Of a stretch of 9,411 bases of DNA, positions 6,114 through 9,411 are shown piece after piece. Location: contig JALTNJ010000264.1 in NCBI GenBank assembly GCA_027000765.1, positions 1 to 9,411 on the forward strand. Reading direction: 5' to 3'. This stretch comes from Nitrososphaeria archaeon (lineage in GTDB: Archaea > Thermoproteota > Nitrososphaeria > Geothermarchaeales > JDFR-13). Position 1 is the stretch's first letter. Each line of letters opens with the position of its first letter. The position numbers were made by a program, and so were the translations under genes. The notes below the pieces were generated by a model. It did not search any database, was not told the origin of the DNA, and saw only the letters and a program-made list of their open reading frames with translations.

Positions 6114-6641
6114 ATGAAAAACATAATTCCATTTAAGGATAAGCATCCTAAGGTTGATGATTCGGTATATGTTGATCCATTTGCAAGGGTAATTGGAGAT
6201 GTAGTTATAGGAGCAGATTCTGTAGTTTCATTCGGCGCGATTGTAAGGGGAGATGATGATCATATAAAAGTTGGAAGAGGCGTGGTAATTCTCGAAAACG
6301 TTATAATAGAGGCTCCTAAGGGTCGCCCAGTCCATATTGGTGACAATGTATTGGTTAGCCACGGGGCTATCATCCATGGTGCGGTGGTTGAAGATGAGGC
6401 TTTAATTGGGATAGGTGCAATAGTCCTAGATCACTCAATTATAGGTAGAGGCTCTATAGTTGGTGCGGGGGCTGTTGTTCCCCCTAATTCTAAGATTCCC
6501 CCTGGATCACTGGTCTTGGGTATCCCTGGAAAGGTGGTTAGAGAGGTTAATGAGAAGGAAATAAAGTATATGAAGAGTGAATTGGAGAAGGTGCGTCTGA
6601 AGGCGATGGAATACCGTAGGATGCTGCTTAAGGAGGACTAG
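6114..6641 (+). CDS. Gamma-carbonic-anhydrase-like left-handed beta-helix protein with altered active site
   Basis: This 175-residue protein has the hexapeptide-repeat pattern of a left-handed beta-helix (about residues 12-140, for example VIGDVVIGADSVV, LIGIGAIVLDHSIIG, SIVGAGAVV) and a charged C-terminal helix (145-172), as in gamma-carbonic anhydrases and PaaY/YrdA-type relatives. These form trimers with zinc held by three His residues between subunits. Here VRGD (44-47) and the pair SHGAIIHG (His83, His88) are kept. By alignment to the usual N-I-Q-D...I-H segment, however, the first zinc His is Glu66 (VIIEAP), and the Asn and Gln that assist catalysis are Val58 and Leu60. It may bind metal differently, be catalytically silent, or act on another substrate; a structural or acyl-CoA-related role is possible. 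The fold is certain, carbonic anhydrase activity doubtful. Its TAG stop abuts the stop of the convergent transporter gene. Confidence 0.88.
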   Translation: MKNIIPFKDKHPKVDDSVYVDPFARVIGDVVIGADSVVSFGAIVRGDDDHIKVGRGVVILENVIIEAPKGRPVHIGDNVLVSHGAIIHGAVVEDEALIGIGAIVLDHSIIGRGSIVGAGAVVPPNSKIPPGSLVLGIPGKVVREVNEKEIKYMKSELEKVRLKAMEYRRMLLKED

Positions 6642-7967
6642 CTAGTATTTCCTAGGATCTATCATCCACATGTATATCGCGACTGCGCCCATTAGTGATA
6701 ATATCGCTGAGGTGAAGAATAAGACGCCGGCACCAGGTAAACCCGCGAGATATGTATGGGCATATTGTATATAAAGCCCTGCGCCGATAACTGCGCCTAG
6801 TCCCATACCAGCGTTAAAGAAACTCTGTTGTTGTCCAAATACTTTTCCTCTTATACTTTTATGAGTCAAATCAGCCTGTAAAGCTCTTAGACTTGGCATT
6901 CCAGTGTTGAAAGACAAGTTTCCCAATCCAAGTGCCAGCATAGCAGTTGGGATATCCTTGGCAAAAGGCAGTATTACAAATGCAGCTGTTCTAAGTATCA
7001 TCGCCATCATCGCCATATTTTTCTTACCCCAAACCTCATCCGCATAAGTGGCTAGAGGATATGCTGCCAAAAGCCCAAATAAACCAGTGACTAGTAGTAT
7101 AGAACCTATTATACCCGGTTCTTTAACGACGAACTCACTAATATAGACGATCACGATAGAAGCAACTAGACCTACCCCAAATCCATTTGTAATACCAATG
7201 AAATAGATTACCCTAATTGATCTCTTAATGAGGATTTCAGGTATATGATTGTTCTCAATCCTCTCATCATTTCCATTATCTCCATTGATGTTTATAACAA
7301 TATCCCTAGGCTTCCTAATATCTTTAATGAATAGACTTAGTATAAATGCTAAGGTAAACATAGGTACTGGGGATAAGACGGTTGGTCTAAGGATATCTAT
7401 AGCCTTATCCGATGGGATGATGGTATAGAACAGGTGGTAGAGCCAACCTCCTACACCTGGGCCGACTAGATTAGCTAGGTTAAGCGCCATAACATATAGG
7501 GTCATTGCCCTAGTACGTATCTCAACATCGACCTCCTCCATCAACAATGCTTCTGCAACTGGCCATACCATGGCTGAGCCGATGCCTTGTAAGGCTCTTA
7601 TAACTACCACTTGAATAGGGTCGGTTGCTAATCCAAGGGCTAATCCAATGAAGACATATAGTAGGAGACCAGTTACTATGAGTTTCTTCCTCCCGATCTT
7701 ATCACTCAGCCTCCCGAAGAACGTGGCGAATGGTGCTCTGAAGAACATGAATGCAGCGGTGTTAAACGATAGATACCATATGACCTCAGCTGTAAATCTA
7801 ACGGTCTCACGCTGCTCGGGAGGCGGGATATTCGGGTTGGCCAGTGCCTCGATATAATACTGCATAACTGGGGATAACAGTGAGAAACCTAGCTGTACAG
7901 ATAATGATATAAATAACAAAATTATACCAGTTTTACCTAGTTTCTTCAGCGTCTCTAGCTTAATCAC
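6642..7967 (-). CDS. MFS transporter of drug-efflux type
   Basis: A 441-residue membrane protein with about twelve hydrophobic segments and a hydrophilic central loop (about 216-248, Asp/Asn-rich). Unlike the other transporter in the window it has a canonical MFS motif A, FGRLSDKIGRKK (84-95), and a Gly-Pro motif C, LVGPGVGGWL (167-176), typical of proton-coupled exporters. A multidrug or metabolite efflux role is therefore likely, but the substrate is unknown. The start is GTG at 7965-7967; a purine-rich GGAGGGAGGG lies about 12 bases upstream, rather far for a ribosome binding site, and no better start is seen. A large external loop between segments 1 and 2 (about 37-60) contains NPNIPPPEQRE. 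The gene lies 108 bases downstream of the dCMP-deaminase-like gene on the same strand, and its stop codon touches that of the convergent hexapeptide-repeat gene. Confidence 0.9.
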   Translation of the reverse strand: MIKLETLKKLGKTGIILLFISLSVQLGFSLLSPVMQYYIEALANPNIPPPEQRETVRFTAEVIWYLSFNTAAFMFFRAPFATFFGRLSDKIGRKKLIVTGLLLYVFIGLALGLATDPIQVVVIRALQGIGSAMVWPVAEALLMEEVDVEIRTRAMTLYVMALNLANLVGPGVGGWLYHLFYTIIPSDKAIDILRPTVLSPVPMFTLAFILSLFIKDIRKPRDIVININGDNGNDERIENNHIPEILIKRSIRVIYFIGITNGFGVGLVASIVIVYISEFVVKEPGIIGSILLVTGLFGLLAAYPLATYADEVWGKKNMAMMAMILRTAAFVILPFAKDIPTAMLALGLGNLSFNTGMPSLRALQADLTHKSIRGKVFGQQQSFFNAGMGLGAVIGAGLYIQYAHTYLAGLPGAGVLFFTSAILSLMGAVAIYMWMIDPRKY

Positions 7968-8014
7968 TGATATGGTAGGTCCCTCCCTCCAGCGGATTCC
8001 TCAATTGCCACGAC

Positions 8015-8024
8015 CTATAATACT
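8015..8024 (-). promoter_or_regulatory. Possible TATA box for the drug-efflux-type MFS gene
   Basis: Reads AGTATTATAG on the minus strand, predicting a transcript start near 7992 and a leader of about 25 bases that includes the GGAGGGAGGG stretch. The match is moderate; read-through from the deaminase gene is an alternative. Confidence 0.3.
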
Positions 8025-8075
8025 GTTGAAGAAGTAAGATTAGAAGAATTACATATACAGATGGCTACTCTCTTA

Positions 8076-8603
8076 TTATCCTTCTCCTTTAGATACCTTT
8101 TCCTCTGCTTCTCTAAGCATCTCAAGATACTTCTCTGTATCTAGTTTAATCCATTCACCTACGTCGACTCTATCTATTGATCCATCTTCATTTATCATAA
8201 CGACTTTAGTTATCCCCGCGTTTATAATCGCCCTCTTACACCTATCACAGGGGACGCTCTTAACCACCTTCTCCGTCTTTACGTCGGTTCCATATAGATA
8301 GAGTATACCACCTAATACACTCGATCCATTTCGCCCTGCATTTATAATAGCATTCTCCTCTGCATGGACAGCTGGACAATAGTCGTATGCCTTTCCATGA
8401 GGGAGGTTTAGTACCTCCTTTAAACACCCTACTTCATAGCAGTTTACTCCCCCACGTATCGGTCCATTATATCCTGTAGATACAATGGCATCGTTCTTAA
8501 CAATTATCGCTCCATATTTAACCCTGAGACACGGGGATCTTGATGCCACAGCCCTAGCAATATCTAGGTAATACTTATCTTTCTCGGGTCTTCCACTAGA
8601 CAT
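8076..8603 (-). CDS. dCMP deaminase-like zinc enzyme (CDA superfamily)
   Basis: The 175-residue product carries the zinc deaminase signature HAEENAI (80-86; ligand His80, catalytic Glu82) and PCDRC (118-122; ligands Cys119 and Cys122). The STGYNGPIRGGVNC segment (42-55) and the position of HAE after a Cys-containing insert match deoxycytidylate deaminases, which convert dCMP to dUMP for thymidylate synthesis. Cys25, Cys55, Cys60 and Cys76 lie in the region where some phage dCMP deaminases hold a second, structural zinc, so such a site is plausible here. The charged C-terminal tail (153-175) is helical in character. The ATG at 8601-8603 is supported by a TATA box spaced for leaderless transcription. 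Relatives acting on other cytosine compounds, or ComEB-type proteins, are the main alternatives. The neighbour downstream is an efflux-type transporter; upstream and divergent is a protein phosphatase. Confidence 0.9.
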   Translation of the reverse strand: MSSGRPEKDKYYLDIARAVASRSPCLRVKYGAIIVKNDAIVSTGYNGPIRGGVNCYEVGCLKEVLNLPHGKAYDYCPAVHAEENAIINAGRNGSSVLGGILYLYGTDVKTEKVVKSVPCDRCKRAIINAGITKVVMINEDGSIDRVDVGEWIKLDTEKYLEMLREAEEKVSKGEG

Positions 8604-8626
8604 AATAAAATATGATTTAATGGGAT

Positions 8627-8636
8627 AATTATAAAA
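8627..8636 (-). promoter_or_regulatory. TATA box for the dCMP-deaminase-like gene
   Basis: Reads TTTTATAATT on the minus strand. Its centre lies about 28 bases from the A of the ATG, so the mRNA probably begins at or within a base or two of the start codon (leaderless). No ribosome binding site is present. Confidence 0.6.
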
Positions 8637-8646
8637 CCTTCGTCTC

Positions 8647-8657
8647 TATATATTATA
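8647..8657 (+). promoter_or_regulatory. TATA box for the phosphatase gene
   Basis: TATATATTATA lies about 27-37 bases before the ATG at 8684, predicting a transcript start near 8678 and a leader of about six bases. It sits 11 bases from the oppositely oriented TATA box of the deaminase gene, so the two promoters are back to back in an 80-base spacer. Confidence 0.5.
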
Positions 8658-8683
8658 CCCTAACCCGAATTCTATTATATGGT

Positions 8684-9411
8684 ATGAGTATCGATATCTT
8701 AAACATACTCCTTAAAAATGTTCGTCTTGCAGATGAAAACTTGTATAAAGGATATCTAGAAGACTATATGAATTACCTGGAGAACCTCAATGAGTATTTT
8801 AATGTAGACGGAGGCCTTGTAAACATTGGGGAACATGAACATGGATATGTATTTGGCGATGTTCATGGTGATATACTGACTCTCGTAACCCTCCTACAGA
8901 TGATTAACTTCAGCCAGGTGATCGAGGAGGGTGATATACTGATTTTCCTAGGGGATTATATCGATAGAGGAAGGTATCAAGTTGAAACAATTTTATTCCT
9001 AATACTACTCCAGCTACAGTATAAGCGAAACATCCTTCTTCTCAGGGGGAACCATGAGCCTCCAGAATGGTTACTCCCTTATCCACATGATTTCCCAATA
9101 TACTTGAGATCCAGGTTTCCAGATAAATGGAGAGATATGTATAGGAATTTCCTTGGGATTTTTGATAAAATGCCACATGCTGCAGTATCTAAAAACGGGG
9201 TATTCTTTGTACATGGAGGTATATCTGTTAAGGCAAATACTTTAGATGATTATAAGTCTCCTAACAGAGATATTTTGACGGAGATATTGTGGAGCGATCC
9301 ATATGACGAGGATGGATACCGACCAAGTTATAGAGGCGCCGGCTACCTATTTGGGAAGGATATAACAAGTAAGTTTCTTTCCAAGAATGGTCTTAAACTT
9401 ATTGTGAGGGG
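8684..9411 (+). CDS. PPP-family serine/threonine protein phosphatase, 3'-truncated by the window
   Basis: The frame opened by ATG 8684 stays open to the window end (242 complete codons), so the C-terminus is missing. The metal-binding motifs of PPP phosphatases appear in order: GDVHGD (58-63), GDYIDRG (90-96), RGNHE (121-125) and HGG (177-179), followed by LWSDP (202-206) and RGAGYLFG (217-224), which match the PP1/PP2A-type core. The last metal-binding His, expected shortly after the terminal IVRG, is just outside. Such enzymes use two metal ions to remove phosphate from Ser/Thr residues of proteins; archaeal versions are known mainly from Thermoproteota. The first 50 or so residues form a mainly helical, acidic and Leu/Tyr-rich extension before the catalytic core. 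It is divergent from the dCMP-deaminase-like gene. A diadenosine tetraphosphatase-type relative is less likely given the WSDP motif. Confidence 0.92.
   Translation, partial: MSIDILNILLKNVRLADENLYKGYLEDYMNYLENLNEYFNVDGGLVNIGEHEHGYVFGDVHGDILTLVTLLQMINFSQVIEEGDILIFLGDYIDRGRYQVETILFLILLQLQYKRNILLLRGNHEPPEWLLPYPHDFPIYLRSRFPDKWRDMYRNFLGIFDKMPHAAVSKNGVFFVHGGISVKANTLDDYKSPNRDILTEILWSDPYDEDGYRPSYRGAGYLFGKDITSKFLSKNGLKLIVR

Noticed and set aside
1..9411. CRISPR array, tRNA, rRNA, insertion sequence or attachment-site repeats
   Set aside because: No regularly spaced direct repeats, no tRNA T-arm sequence in any spacer, no transposase-like protein and no terminal repeats were seen on reading both strands.

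Overview
The window looks like chromosomal DNA from a thermophilic archaeon, most likely a member of the Thermoproteota (Crenarchaeota). The reasons are AT-rich TATA elements about 25-30 bases upstream of predicted transcript starts, some apparently leaderless genes beside genes with a GGTGA/GGAGGTG-type ribosome binding site, T-rich tracts after genes, frequent GTG/TTG starts, strong use of ATA, AGA and AGG codons, and an archaeal PPP-type protein phosphatase. This assignment is an inference; no rRNA or tRNA is present to confirm it. I cannot name a genus.

Layout, left to right. (1) The 3' part of an ornithine-carbamoyltransferase-like gene (+, cut by the window start). (2) A secreted protein of unknown function (-), then a RidA-type enamine/imine deaminase (-). 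(3) An MFS transporter (+), divergent from ridA. (4) An inosine-uridine-type nucleoside hydrolase (-), tail to tail with the transporter. (5) An aldo/keto reductase (+), divergent from the hydrolase, followed by a gamma-carbonic-anhydrase-like hexapeptide-repeat protein (+). (6) A second MFS transporter of the drug-efflux type (-), whose stop codon directly abuts that of the hexapeptide protein, with a dCMP-deaminase-like gene (-) upstream of it. (7) The 5' part of a PPP-family serine/threonine phosphatase (+), divergent from the deaminase and cut by the window end. No intergenic stretch exceeds about 160 bases, and I see no tRNA, rRNA, CRISPR array, insertion sequence or attachment site.

How the genes fit together: gene order alternates between strands in units of one or two genes, so there is no large operon and no obvious multi-gene accessory system. 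The contents are mostly housekeeping: nucleoside and nucleotide salvage (nucleoside hydrolase, dCMP deaminase), amino-acid-related metabolism (carbamoyltransferase, RidA), transport, and signalling. The points most worth following are an altered active site in the gamma-carbonic-anhydrase homologue, unusual substrate-loop residues in the carbamoyltransferase, the unrecognised secreted protein with its hairpin around the stop codon, and two tightly packed gene junctions. I found no convincing evidence of a new defence, mobile or biosynthetic system.
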